Below are positions 25,967 to 34,338 of a stretch of 64,000 bases of DNA, piece by piece. Source of the DNA: JASHPR01 sp963729365 (GTDB lineage: Bacteria > Actinomycetota > Actinomycetes > Streptosporangiales > Streptosporangiaceae); NCBI GenBank assembly GCA_963729365.1, contig CAVSNQ010000006.1:248001-312000 (forward strand). Direction: 5' to 3'. The position numbers and the translations under genes were made by a program. Position 1 is the first letter of the stretch. Every line of letters begins with the position of its first letter. The notes under the pieces were generated by a model. The model was not told where the DNA came from and ran no database searches. It saw nothing but the letters and a program-made list of their open reading frames with translations.

Positions 25967-26605
25967 TCAGCGTGTCGAGGAGGTCTCCGCGTCCCAGCTG
26001 GCTGGGCGGTAGATGCCGATGAGGGCGAGGGCGCCGTCGAGGGCTCGGCGCAGCGCTTGATGGTCGCGGCGGGCCTGGGTGAGCATGAGACCGCCTTGGA
26101 GGCTGGCCAGCGTGGAGGCGGCGAGCCAGTCCACGTCAGCATCAGGTCGGAGCTCGCCGGAGCTGACCATGGCGGCGAGACCGGCGCGGAGGTGTGCTTC
26201 CCAGCGGTCGAAACCCGAGGCGAGCACGATACGGGTCTCGTCGTCGCGTTCGCCGAGCTGACCGACCAGGTTGGCGATAGGACAGCCGCCGCACCCGCCG
26301 CGCTGGCGTTGGAGCTCGACGAGGGCGTCGGCCCAGCGCTGCAGGCCCGCCCAGGTGCCGAGGCCGGCGAAAAGGGCACGCTGGCCGTCCAGGACCGTGT
26401 CGCTGGTGGCTTCGGCCACGGCCCGCAGCAGGTCGGCCTTGTCGTCGAAGTAGTGGTAAAGCTGGCTGCGCGACGCCGCGGCTCTCGCTCCGACCTCATC
26501 CAGGCTGGCCCCCAGTGCCCCCTTCTCGGCCACCACGCTCGCTGCGGCGGCCACGATCCGCTGGCGAGTCTGGCGCCCCTGCTCGGTTACCGGCTGTGCT
26601 CCCAT
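25967..26605 (-). CDS. TetR-family regulator
   Basis: Protein of 212 residues: N-terminal helix-turn-helix (RQRIVAAAASVVAEKG..SLDEVGARAAASRSQLYHYFDDKADLLRAV) and a ligand domain with GGCGGCPIANLVGQL, a pattern seen in TetR regulators of the YfiR/AcrR type. ATG 26605 starts MGAQPVTEQGRQTRQ. It is divergent from the peroxiredoxin-like gene, and two identical-type inverted repeats fill the gap, so it probably represses both itself and that gene. Confidence 0.92.
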   Translation of the reverse strand: MGAQPVTEQGRQTRQRIVAAAASVVAEKGALGASLDEVGARAAASRSQLYHYFDDKADLLRAVAEATSDTVLDGQRALFAGLGTWAGLQRWADALVELQRQRGGCGGCPIANLVGQLGERDDETRIVLASGFDRWEAHLRAGLAAMVSSGELRPDADVDWLAASTLASLQGGLMLTQARRDHQALRRALDGALALIGIYRPASWDAETSSTR

Positions 26606-26625
26606 GGCCCCGAGTATCCCGCCAG

Positions 26626-26641
26626 TGGACTTGACAGTCCA
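26626..26641. promoter_or_regulatory. TetR operator, copy 1
   Basis: Inverted repeat TGGACT-TGAC-AGTCCA, 20 bases upstream of the tetR start. Half-sites are identical to those of copy 2. Confidence 0.8.
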
Positions 26642-26665
26642 ACCACGGCCTGCTCGAATTACCGT

Positions 26666-26681
26666 TGGACTGCGTAGTCCA
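26666..26681. promoter_or_regulatory. TetR operator, copy 2
   Basis: Inverted repeat TGGACT-GCGT-AGTCCA, 40 bases (about four helical turns) from copy 1 and 35 bases upstream of the peroxiredoxin-like GTG, so both sites lie on one DNA face. Confidence 0.8.
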
Positions 26682-26716
26682 CCGATCCGCACTGTCGTCG
26701 CAATCCGGGAGGTCCG

Positions 26717-27376
26717 GTGCCTGTCACCATTCGAGAGCAGTCCGAGCGATTGAAGGCTGCTGCTGCCGAGCGCCTGCCGGCCGAGGTGGTCGGCGTGTTC
26801 GACCGGAGCATTCAGGATTTGCTCGACCAGGGAGTTCCCGCCGGGACGGTCACGGTCGGCCAGACCCTGGAATCCTTCACGCTGGACGATGCCACCGGTG
26901 CGCCGGTCACGCTGGACCAACTCGTCAAGGCCGGCCCGGCGGTCATCGTGTTCTACCGGGGCGGCTGGTGCCCGTACTGCAACCTGGCGTTGCGCACCTA
27001 CCAGCGGGATCTGCTCCCAGAGCTGGGCGCCTTCGGTGCCCGGCTGGTGGCGATCAGCCCTCAGTCACCCGACCAGTCGCTCTCCACGGCGGAGAAGGCC
27101 GGGCTCGACTTCACGGTGCTGTCCGACCCGGCCAGCCGCGTGGCCCAGCAGGTCGGGATCGTCTTCCAGCAAGCCGACGATGTCCTCGACGCCCAGCGCA
27201 AGCTGGGACTCGACCTGGCCCAGGTCAACGCCGAAGGCTCCACCATGCTGCCCAGACCGACCGTGCTTATCGTCGACCCGGACCGCACGGTGCGTTTCGT
27301 GGACGTCCAGCCCGACTACACGGCCCGCACTGAGGTCGTCGACATCCTCGCCGCCCTCGGCACCACACAGGCGTAA
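26717..27376 (+). CDS. AhpC/TSA-type peroxiredoxin-like protein
   Basis: Protein of 219 residues with a helical N-terminal 45 residues and a thioredoxin-fold AhpC/TSA domain. Cys85 and Cys88 form FYRGGWCPYCNLALRTYQ, a CxxC arrangement in place of the single peroxidatic Cys context of true AhpC; DFTVLSDPASRVAQQVGIVF and the cis-Pro (STMLPRPTVLIVDP) complete the fold. GTG 26717 follows GGGAGG by six bases. Likely thiol-dependent reduction of peroxides, controlled by the divergent TetR. Confidence 0.9.
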   Translation: MPVTIREQSERLKAAAAERLPAEVVGVFDRSIQDLLDQGVPAGTVTVGQTLESFTLDDATGAPVTLDQLVKAGPAVIVFYRGGWCPYCNLALRTYQRDLLPELGAFGARLVAISPQSPDQSLSTAEKAGLDFTVLSDPASRVAQQVGIVFQQADDVLDAQRKLGLDLAQVNAEGSTMLPRPTVLIVDPDRTVRFVDVQPDYTARTEVVDILAALGTTQA

Positions 27377-28014
27377 CCCGGACGGCGGGACTGTCCGGCG
27401 ACGATCGGTGTAACTGATCTGGCCCGACGCCGAGTTCGCTTGGCGGCGAGGAACCAGCAGTGACCGAGACAATCGAGCCCATGCCATCTCAGATTGATGA
27501 GCAGCAGCTGCGCTGCCGCAAGCTAGACGTCCGGGCGGCCAGCTGTGCCACTGCGACCTCCAGCCGGGATTCCCGGCCGGCCAGCTGTACCTCAAGTTCC
27601 GCCACCCGGGCACGCAGCGCCGCCAGCTCCCCAGAAGGCTGGACAGGCGTGTGGCGGCGGAGAGCATGCGCGCTGTTATCACCAGAGCCGAGGCCGTTGG
27701 CGCCTTCACCAGGGACCGCGTTAGGCCAGGCCCAGCGCCAGAGCGGCCACGGCCAGTGAGAAGAACGCGGCCCAGTTGACCCAGTTGAGGAGCCGGATAT
27801 CGCGTAGCTCCCCGCGGCCCGTACGGCCCCCGCTCCCCGCGTCGCCCTGCTAGGGCAGAGCCGGAAACCCGGTCCCGTCCCGGTGCCGGTCGGGCGGGTC
27901 ATCGAGATGTCCGGTGCCCGGCTGTCGTGAAGTGCCTGGCGCGGCCGGACGCGGTCGCTCCATGATGAGAACCGCCGGGTGCGTGACGACCGGCTGCAGG
28001 AGAAGAGGTTCACC
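27377..28014. other. Poorly coding stretch with fragments
   Basis: No full gene is supported. On the minus strand 27489-27650 reads a coiled-coil piece (ELAALRARVAELEVQLAGR..) like the start of IS66-type transposases, but it stops after 46 residues. Another minus frame ending at 27721 reads LRDIRLLNWVNWAAFFSLAVAALALGLA, the tail of a small membrane protein, bounded upstream by a stop with no start codon. Both look like debris. Confidence 0.4.
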
Positions 28015-28797
28015 GTGCCGATGTTCCTGGCGTCCCGGCGGTCCTGGCTGGCCGCCGCTGGTGTGGTGCTGACCCTGGGCGTGCTGCTGCCGCCTTTCGG
28101 GACCTATGCGCGGCAGTACGCGCTCGCTCAGGCGCTCCAGTTCGTGATCTTCGCGGTCGCCGCGCCCGCGCTGCTGGTGCTCGGTGTGCCCCGGCCCACC
28201 CGCGCGGCTTCTGGCTGGCCGGGCCAGGGCTCTCGCCGCATGGCAGCCCTGGCTGACCGCCGGGCACATGCCAGCGGGCACGCCGCTGGTGCTGCTGTGC
28301 CGCCGCTGCTGGCCTTCATCGCGCTCGTGGTTGCCTGGCGCCTGCCGGCGGTAGTCAACACCCTGGTCACCGACCCGGGCCTGACCGTCGCCGAGATGGC
28401 GACGCTGGTCGCCGCCGGCTCGGGGGTCTGGGTAGAGCTCGCGGGGCCACCGCCCTTCCGGCACAATCTGGCTCGTCCGCTGCGTGCCGCCATGGCAGCC
28501 GTGGCCATGTGGACAATCTGGGTGATCGCCTACATTACCGGCATGTCCAAGCCGTCTTTGATCCCCGCCCATGACCAGACCGCGCGGGCCTTGAGCATCG
28601 CCGCTGACCAGCAGCTCGCGGTCGGCATCATGTGGGCGGTCCCGGCGATCTGCTTCGTGCCCGTCATCTACGGCATGCTCCTCACCTGGCTCGGCGAGCG
28701 AGACGACCCAGACCAGGAGCTGCGCAACTTCGCGTCTCCTGGCTCCCTCCACGACGGACTCGCCAGATCGCCTCGTCCACCTCGCGGCTGGCGCTGA
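28015..28797 (+). CDS. Cytochrome c oxidase assembly protein, Caa3/CtaG-like
   Basis: Membrane protein of about 260 residues from GTG 28015 (the ATG at 28021 is an alternative); GGAGAAGAGG precedes it. About six hydrophobic helices. The pattern QALQFVIFAVAAPALLVLG, FIALVVAWRLPAVVNTL, WTIWVIAYITGMS, DQQLAVGIMWAVPAICFVPVIYGMLLTWL and the tail RSPRPPRGWR match actinobacterial CtaG-like proteins, which help insert copper into heme-copper oxidases. No oxidase subunit genes are adjacent. The segment after GVPRPTRAAS is less conserved than expected. Confidence 0.8.
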   Translation: MPMFLASRRSWLAAAGVVLTLGVLLPPFGTYARQYALAQALQFVIFAVAAPALLVLGVPRPTRAASGWPGQGSRRMAALADRRAHASGHAAGAAVPPLLAFIALVVAWRLPAVVNTLVTDPGLTVAEMATLVAAGSGVWVELAGPPPFRHNLARPLRAAMAAVAMWTIWVIAYITGMSKPSLIPAHDQTARALSIAADQQLAVGIMWAVPAICFVPVIYGMLLTWLGERDDPDQELRNFASPGSLHDGLARSPRPPRGWR

Positions 28798-28828
28798 CCA
28801 CCACCCCGACTGCGCAAGCACACCGCCC

Positions 28829-29125
28829 GCTGCCAGCTTCATGCCCACTGCGGGTATCGGCGCCTCCTGCGCGATGCGCGCCGCCGCCGGGCTCGCCGAC
28901 GAGATGTCGCGCGCTGATGTTGGCAGCGTCCGCCTGGCCTTCGAGCCGTACCAGAAGCGGTGCCGCAGCGTCGTCGAGCGCAATCAGGCCGATTCCAGGG
29001 CGCTGGCCCGCGTGATGCTCGTGCGCCGTCCGCTTCTTGCGCGGGCACGTGACCAGCTTGCCCGTCGCTACCCCGCCGAGCGCATGTTCCGCCAGATCAT
29101 CGACAGCATGCGCCAGCCCTTCTGA
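28829..29125 (+). pseudogene. C-terminal remnant of FAD-dependent monooxygenase
   Basis: Reads AASFMPTAGIGASCAMRAAAGLADEMSRADV..YQKRCRSVVERNQADSRALARVM.. to RQIIDSMRQPF. The MPTAGIGAS piece is the last FAD-contacting motif of UbiH/PHBH-type monooxygenases and the rest is their usual C-terminal helices. Everything upstream (Rossmann GxGxxG, DG motif) is missing, so this is a truncated gene. Confidence 0.7.
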
Positions 29126-29344
29126 CTGAGCTGGATCGTCCGGTGTCACACCGCAACGCGCTGAACGCGCCGGCGTCACGCTCCGGCGATGCAGCACTGG
29201 CCGGTTGACGAGCCGCCTGCGGGGGCTGGGCGCTGAGACCCGGTGCACGGGGAGCACTCGGACAAGCCGTCCGGCGCGGAGTCGCGCCTGGCGCTGCTGT
29301 CCGCGTCCAGGTAAGTGCCGCGTTTCAGACGGCCTGTGCCGCGG

Positions 29345-29660
29345 TCAGCCCGGCGCGGGGTCCTGCAGGCCGAAGAGGCGAAGAAAGCTGTGGCGCACCG
29401 CGGCGTCCTCGATGGTCATCCGCCCGGCTTTGAGCTCGTCTTCGGCGGCGCCCCCGAGGTTGAGGCCGGCGGCGCGGAGCCAGCCGGGAGAAAGACGGCG
29501 GTCGCAGTCGCCGCATTCCTGTCCGCGCCGGATGACCTCATGCAGCCGGCAGGCAACCGGGCCGCGCCGGTCGAGGTCTTGGCCCGGGCTCACTGCGGGC
29601 AGGTGCCAGAGGAAGAGATAGCGGGCGCTCCCGCCCAGCCGGCGTCGAGCAGCCGGATCA
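29345..29660 (-). pseudogene. C-terminal remnant of a TetR-family regulator
   Basis: Reads SARYLFLWHLPAVSPGQDLDRRGP.., HEVIRRGQECGDCDRRLSPGWL.. and GRMTIEDAAVRHSFLRLFGL, the ligand-domain end of TetR regulators. The DNA-binding half is absent. It faces the FAD monooxygenase remnant, tail to tail, with about 220 featureless bases between. Confidence 0.55.
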
Positions 29661-29714
29661 GCGCCTCGGCCGGCGGCCGCAGTCCGGGCCTCGGGCCCAC
29701 CTAAGCGGGCTCGC

Positions 29715-30935
29715 TCAGGCCCGGGGCAGGCCAGCCGCCGCGGCCGGGGCGGTGCGTGCTGCCCCCTCGCGGTGTCCTGCTTCATGCCGGGTAACGGTGC
29801 CGGCGGCCAGGGGCAGCCGGATGACGAACTGGCAGCCGTTTCCTGCGTTGCTTACCCCGATCTGCCCGCGGTGCGCCTCGATGATCCCCCGCGCGATGCT
29901 GAGCCCGAGCCCCGCACCCTCGCCGGTCACCGGCGTGCGGGCGGTCTCGCCGCGGAACCCCACGTCGAACACCCGGGGCAGGTGCTCGGCAGGGATCCCG
30001 CCGCAGGAATCAGACACGCTGACGGTGGCAATGCCCGGCTCCTGGCCGGCGAGCACTTCGACGGCGCCGTCCGCAGGAGTGTGCCGGATCGCGTTGACGA
30101 CAAGGTTGAGCAGCGCGCGCCCGACCGCGGCGGTGTCCACTGATACCGGCGGCAGCCCGGGAACGGCGGAGCCGCGCAGCCTGACGCCCTTCGCCCGGGC
30201 CAGCGGCTCGGCGCCGGTGAGCGCTTCGCCTATGAGGTCACCGAGGCCGACGAACTGCCGGGATAGCCGCAGCGCGCCGGCGTGGATGCGGGACAGCTGG
30301 AACAGGTCATCGATCATCAGGGCCAGCCGATCGGTCTCGGCGCGGATCTGCGCGTGGTACCTGCTGATCGCCGGCCAGTCGGTGACGATTCCGTCCTCGA
30401 GCGCCTCGGCCATGGCCCGCAGTCCTGCCAGCGGTGTGCGCAGGTCATGGCTGACCCACGCGACGAGCTCCCGGCGGCTGGCCTCCAGCGCCCGCTCACG
30501 ATCGCGTGCTTCTGCCAGCTGGCCGTGCGCCGTCTCCAGCTCCGCGGACAGGGCTGCCAGCTCAGCGGGGAGGACGGCCGTCGGCGGGCGGTACCCGCCG
30601 CCCCTGCCCACCTCCTGGACAGCGGCCAGCATCATGCGGCTCGCCGCCGACACCCGCCGGCCGAGGAGCAGGGCGACGGCGAAGCCCGCGATCCCCGTTA
30701 TGGCGACCACGGCGAGCACCACATCGAGGTCCTTGCGGGAGATGAACATCTCCATCGAGATGACCACGACCCCGGCCAGCGTCGCGGCGACGGTCACCGC
30801 CGCGACCACGGTCAGGCTCGTCGCGACCGAACGGGCAGCCAGCAGCCGCAGCACCATCGTCCCTGCGGCGGCGGCCAGGGCGGCAATCCCTGCGACGGTA
30901 TAGATGACCGTCCACAGGTCGGCTGCCGTAATCAT
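29715..30935 (-). CDS. Sensor histidine kinase
   Basis: Protein of 406 residues with three membrane helices in the first 95 residues, then a HAMP-like linker, coiled coil, dimerisation domain with His163 (LVAWVSHDLRTPLAGLRAMAEAL) and a HATPase domain: N-box NLVVNAIRHTPADG, DSCGGIPAEHLPRVFD, GLGLSIARGIIEAHRGQI. There is almost no extracellular domain, so it probably senses a membrane or intracellular signal. ATG 30935 overlaps the stop of the response regulator by four bases (ATGA). Confidence 0.95.
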   Translation of the reverse strand: MITAADLWTVIYTVAGIAALAAAAGTMVLRLLAARSVATSLTVVAAVTVAATLAGVVVISMEMFISRKDLDVVLAVVAITGIAGFAVALLLGRRVSAASRMMLAAVQEVGRGGGYRPPTAVLPAELAALSAELETAHGQLAEARDRERALEASRRELVAWVSHDLRTPLAGLRAMAEALEDGIVTDWPAISRYHAQIRAETDRLALMIDDLFQLSRIHAGALRLSRQFVGLGDLIGEALTGAEPLARAKGVRLRGSAVPGLPPVSVDTAAVGRALLNLVVNAIRHTPADGAVEVLAGQEPGIATVSVSDSCGGIPAEHLPRVFDVGFRGETARTPVTGEGAGLGLSIARGIIEAHRGQIGVSNAGNGCQFVIRLPLAAGTVTRHEAGHREGAARTAPAAAAGLPRA

Positions 30936-31648
30936 GCCGCCTCCGGCTCGTACCGGTAGCCCACGCCCCAGACCGTGACGATGCGCTGCGGCAGGGTCGG
31001 ATCGGCTTCCAGCTTCTCCCGCAGCCTGCGCACGTGCACGGTGACCGTCGAGGTATCGCCGAACGACCAGTTCCACACCTGGTCCAGCAGCTGCTCACGG
31101 GTGAATGCCTGCCGCGGATGGCGCATCAGGAAAACCAGCAGGTCATACTCGCGCGAGGTCAGCGCGACCTGCTGCCTGCCTAGGCTGGCCTCGTGCGCCC
31201 CCAGGTCGACCGCCAGGTCCCCGTCACCGATCACGCCCTGAGACGGCGTGCCCTGCAGCCCGGCGCCACGGGCGCGGCGCAGCACCGACCTGACCCGCAG
31301 CGCCAGCTCTCGCGGGCTGAACGGCTTGGTCAGGTAGTCGTCAGCACCGGTCTCGAAGCCGGCGATCTTGTCGGTCTCCTCACCCAGCGCTGTGAGCATG
31401 ACCACCGGGATGGGCCACCGCGACCGGAGCTGTCTGCACACCTCCAGCCCGCCGACGCCGGGCAGCATCAAATCCAGCACCACCAGGTCCGGCAGCTCCT
31501 CCTCGATCCGCCGCAGCGCCGCCAGCCCGTCATGTACGCACTCCACCCGGTGGCCGTCACGGATCAGGTACCGTCCGACGACATCGGCCAGCGTCCGGTC
31601 GTCGTCCACGACCATGATCCGGCCGGGCGGATCCGGGTTGCTCAGCAT
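30932..31648 (-). CDS. Response regulator, OmpR family
   Basis: Protein of 238 residues. Receiver domain with acidic pair VVDDD near residue 14-17, phospho-acceptor Asp59 (VVLDLMLPG) and Lys108 (YLTKPFSPREL); winged-helix output domain with LTSREYDLLVFLMRHPRQAFTREQLLDQVW and STVTVHVRRLREKLE. First gene of the two-gene unit with its kinase. Confidence 0.96.
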   Translation of the reverse strand: MLSNPDPPGRIMVVDDDRTLADVVGRYLIRDGHRVECVHDGLAALRRIEEELPDLVVLDLMLPGVGGLEVCRQLRSRWPIPVVMLTALGEETDKIAGFETGADDYLTKPFSPRELALRVRSVLRRARGAGLQGTPSQGVIGDGDLAVDLGAHEASLGRQQVALTSREYDLLVFLMRHPRQAFTREQLLDQVWNWSFGDTSTVTVHVRRLREKLEADPTLPQRIVTVWGVGYRYEPEAA

Positions 31649-31970
31649 TCAGCTCGCCCGCATTCTGCTGCCAGCCGCCGCGCGCGTTAAGCAGGTCACA
31701 GTGGACACGGTAGCCGGATATGCGCGGCCCAGCATCCGGCCGACGATCCGTCACCGGTTCGTAAGAGATCCTGGCAGAGCGTCCCTGGCCACGGTATCGG
31801 CCTCGTGCAGCCGCGCCGCAGCGGCCTGCCGCAGGCCCGGCGAGCGGCCGCGCAGCAAGGGCGCTCGCGGATTGCTGCCGACTGCTGCCCACGCGCCCAT
31901 GCGATCCTGATCGCCTGCGACTGCCGCAGATCCCTAGCCACGCCAGCGCAGCTTCGGTACCGCTAAATCA
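31649..31970. other. Intergenic region before the two-component operon
   Basis: Promoter area of the response regulator. No gene or convincing repeat seen. Confidence 0.5.
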
Positions 31971-32008
31971 CGGTCCCGGGCCCGCCTGGTTTGGTGGGCC
32001 CGGGACCG
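31971..32008 (-). terminator. Strong hairpin after beta-propeller gene
   Basis: A 13-base perfect stem CGGTCCCGGGCCC and complement, extendable to 16 pairs with one G-T, around TGGTTT; it lies 14 bases beyond the propeller stop codon on the minus strand. Confidence 0.8.
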
Positions 32009-32022
32009 CCGGCCTGTTGTTC

Positions 32023-33180
32023 CTAGGTGTTCACAATCCCGGATGAGCTGGCCCCGGCGGGCAGCGGGGTCGGTGAGCTGGGCAGCTCGGTGAGGTTGCC
32101 GCCGTTGACGGCGAACACCGACACGAAGTTGTGGCCAGCGCCGTCGACCAGCAGGTACCTGCCGTCCGGGGACAGCCGGGCGTCGATGTCAGCTCCGCCG
32201 CCAGCGATGGTAAAGCTGCCGATCAGGACGAGTGAGCCGTCCGGATTGATGGAGTAGCTGGAGATGTTGTCCGACGCGGTGTTGACGGCGAACAGGTAGC
32301 GGCCGTCGTGGCTGATCTCCACCCAGCACGGCGCGGTCTGGAAGTCGGCGTAGGGCGAGGACCCGATCGAGGTGAGCTGACCCAAGAAGCCGTCGCGGAA
32401 CGCGGATACCGTGCCCAGGCCGGCGCCGTTGTGCGCGTTGGTGACAAACAGCTGCGAGGGATTGGTGGGCCGGAACTCGGCGCCGATCTGGCCGAGGCCC
32501 TGCGCGGTGAAAGGCGAGCCCGGTGCGGCGAACAGGCGACCGTTCGGCAGCACCACGAAGCTGTCGATCTGCGAGGTGTCGACGAGGGTGCCGACAAGGC
32601 GCGTACCGGTGGCGTTGAACAGCACGTCGGCCGGACCGGAGCCAGCCGGGGCTGCGACCGCCGAGCCGGGGACCGGCGTCAGCGTGCCGTCGAAGCTGAG
32701 GTGGAAGCCGGTGAAGTTGCCGTCGCTGCCGCCCGCGTCAGAGTTCGCGACGTAGACGAGACCGTAGGAAGAGATCGCGACGCTGACGGGCTCCACGCCC
32801 CCGGAGGAGACTGGCTGGCCTACTTGCACGGGCACGCCACCGGCGGAGACGCGCAGTACCGAGATCTGGTTGCTGCCGGCGTCGACGGCCAGCAGGTACC
32901 GGCCGTCCTGGGTCACCTGGATCGCGCCCTGCGAACCCAGGCCGGCGCCCAGGCCCGCGCCGCCGATGGTGAACGGGGAGCCAGGAATGGGAGTGAGCGA
33001 GCCGTCCGCGTGCCGGTCGAACCCGGCGATGGTATTGGCGGTCGCGGTGTTGTCGTTGACGTAGGTGTAACCGACGACCGGTGAGGCCGTGCTGGCGCCG
33101 GCAACGGCTGCCCCGCCGAACAGGCCAATCGCCGCCGCCAGCAGGCTGCCGCCCGCTGCCAGGCAAACGCCCTTGCGCAT
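32023..33180 (-). CDS. Secreted beta-propeller protein (lactonase/YncE-like)
   Basis: Protein of 385 residues with a Sec signal peptide (KGVCLAAGGSLLAAAIGLFGGAAVAGAS). The rest is repeats of about 45-50 residues carrying GRYLLAVDAGSNQISVLRV, GLVYVANSDAGG.., GRYLFAVNTASDNISSYSI and GRYLLVDGAGHNFVSVFAV, each beginning a blade of a seven-bladed propeller as in the lactonase (Pgl) and YncE groups. No 6-phosphogluconolactonase role is likely outside the cell; a binding or structural role is as probable as an enzymatic one. Confidence 0.88.
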   Translation of the reverse strand: MRKGVCLAAGGSLLAAAIGLFGGAAVAGASTASPVVGYTYVNDNTATANTIAGFDRHADGSLTPIPGSPFTIGGAGLGAGLGSQGAIQVTQDGRYLLAVDAGSNQISVLRVSAGGVPVQVGQPVSSGGVEPVSVAISSYGLVYVANSDAGGSDGNFTGFHLSFDGTLTPVPGSAVAAPAGSGPADVLFNATGTRLVGTLVDTSQIDSFVVLPNGRLFAAPGSPFTAQGLGQIGAEFRPTNPSQLFVTNAHNGAGLGTVSAFRDGFLGQLTSIGSSPYADFQTAPCWVEISHDGRYLFAVNTASDNISSYSINPDGSLVLIGSFTIAGGGADIDARLSPDGRYLLVDGAGHNFVSVFAVNGGNLTELPSSPTPLPAGASSSGIVNT

Positions 33181-33569
33181 GTCGTTCTCCTTGGGTCAAG
33201 GGGTGGATCTGCTGTGATCCCGGAACCCCGCTTCAGTCGACCCCCAAACGCGTCAGCGCGGATACGGCCAGGCCGCTTCCGTCACACAACCGTAAGGCGA
33301 GGTTACGGATCTCTTGCGCCCGTCTCTTGCGCCCGCCAATCCGGACAACAACAGTTTTTGCGCTCGCGCTTCGCGCCGGTGAGCGCGGCGGCACGCATCC
33401 GCCGGTCCTCGTCGATCTCGACCAGAAGGGCGAGCCGTGATCAGGCACGGCTCGTCCTCCGTCAGCCGGGGCTCAGTCGGGCAGAGCCATCTAGGACGGT
33501 GGCGGGTCAGCGCACCGGCCGCGACCCCGGGACTGCGCGGCATCCGGGAAGGCGCTCGCTGCCGGTGCG
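33181..33569. other. Intergenic region with hairpin and short direct repeat
   Basis: No gene seen. CTCTTGCGCCCG occurs twice in direct succession at about 33311-33335. A perfect nine-base hairpin CGAGCCGTG/CACGGCTCG (loop ATCAGG) lies at 33431-33454 and could end transcription of the former cold-shock gene. Confidence 0.55.
33431..33454 (-). terminator. Hairpin downstream of the broken cold-shock gene
   Basis: Stem CGAGCCGTG / CACGGCTCG with a six-base loop, about 115 bases past the end of the cold-shock remnant. Assignment to that gene is inference. Confidence 0.4.
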
Positions 33570-33728
33570 TCAGGCGATGATGCTGACGTTTCCCGCCTGG
33601 GGGCCCTTCTGGCCCTGCGTGATGTCGAACTCGACCTTCTGCCCTTCCTGCGGGGCCGCCCTGCACCGCGATGAAGCCGTAGCCCCTTCTCGCCGTTGAG
33701 CTGAACCGCTTCACCGTGCCCTGCGCGG
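33570..33728 (-). pseudogene. Cold-shock protein (CspA family) pseudogene
   Basis: On the minus strand: AQGTVKRF, then (after a frame change caused by about four extra bases plus one G) GYGFIAVQGG, then directly PQEGQKVEFDITQGQKGPQ and AGNVSIIA-stop in yet another frame. These are the start, RNP1 strand and end of a ~67-residue cold-shock domain. The RNP2 segment (DVFVHY..) is missing entirely. Two frameshifts and one deletion make it non-functional. Confidence 0.85.
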
Positions 33729-34196
33729 CATCTTCCAGCAGCGACGTCTCGGGCGGGCCACCGTCTGCGCGAACGAGCGGAGTACGGGCTGATGCACCGT
33801 CTTGAGACCGCGCTCAGAAGGCGCGATACGCCCCCGGCCACCTCGCCTCAGCGCATCCAGCCAGCTTGGGCTGTCTGCGCCGGCATCACTGTCCGCGGCC
33901 CGCTCGATGGCCTGGCGGAGCTGGCCCGCTGACGGCACACCCGAAATCCGGCCATCGCCGTCCAGGTACAGGCGGCAGGACATGCTGGCTGACTGGCCCG
34001 GCTCGGCGAACGGATCGGCCCCGTTGATCAGGATCGTGGGCGAGCCAAGCATTCCCCGGCTGGCCGCCTCTGCCTCATCAGCGATCTCATGACGGGAGAC
34101 GGTCACGCCGGGGCGGCCTTCCAGCACGCGGGCCAGATGCTCCTCCAGCAGCGCCACATTCGGGCAGCCGGGTACCGCCAGCACCGTCACCTGCAT
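33711..34196 (-). CDS. Thioredoxin-fold small protein (alkylmercury-lyase-associated type)
   Basis: Protein of 161 residues. From ATG 34196, which has GGAGGAG six bases upstream, it reads MQVTVLAVPGCPNVALLEEHLARVL.. and RGMLGSPTILINGADPFAEPGQSASMSCRLY: a thioredoxin-like fold with a single Cys where CxxC is usual, a cis-Pro loop (GSPTI) and a C-terminal SCRLY found in thioredoxin-like proteins near mercury-related or TetR genes. The C-terminal 40 residues are basic, look non-native, and run into the cold-shock pseudogene, so the original end may be lost. Divergent from the membrane protein/TetR unit across the palindrome. Confidence 0.65.
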   Translation of the reverse strand: MQVTVLAVPGCPNVALLEEHLARVLEGRPGVTVSRHEIADEAEAASRGMLGSPTILINGADPFAEPGQSASMSCRLYLDGDGRISGVPSAGQLRQAIERAADSDAGADSPSWLDALRRGGRGRIAPSERGLKTVHQPVLRSFAQTVARPRRRCWKMPRRAR

Positions 34197-34300
34197 CTCG
34201 AACTCCTCCTGCCCGGGGATCGTCAGGCACCGATAAGCGGGCATCAGCGCATATCCGCCGACCGCGAACCGGGCCGCGTTGACGCAGGACCCTCCGGCAC

Positions 34301-34330
34301 CCATAATGACTGACTAGTCAGTCATTATGG
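34301..34330. promoter_or_regulatory. 30-base perfect palindrome, TetR-type operator
   Basis: Half-site CCATAATGACTGACT followed by its exact complement, centred on CTAG between 34315 and 34316. The inner TGACTGACTAGTCAGTCA core is typical of TetR-family operators. It lies between the divergent thioredoxin-like gene and the membrane protein/TetR pair and overlaps the Shine-Dalgarno of the latter. Confidence 0.9.
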
Positions 34331-34338
34331 AGCTAGTG

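Noticed and set aside
27460..27759. Plus-strand open frame of 99 residues
   Set aside because: Ser/Arg/Ala-rich low-complexity composition with no ribosome site or domain; probably out-of-phase.
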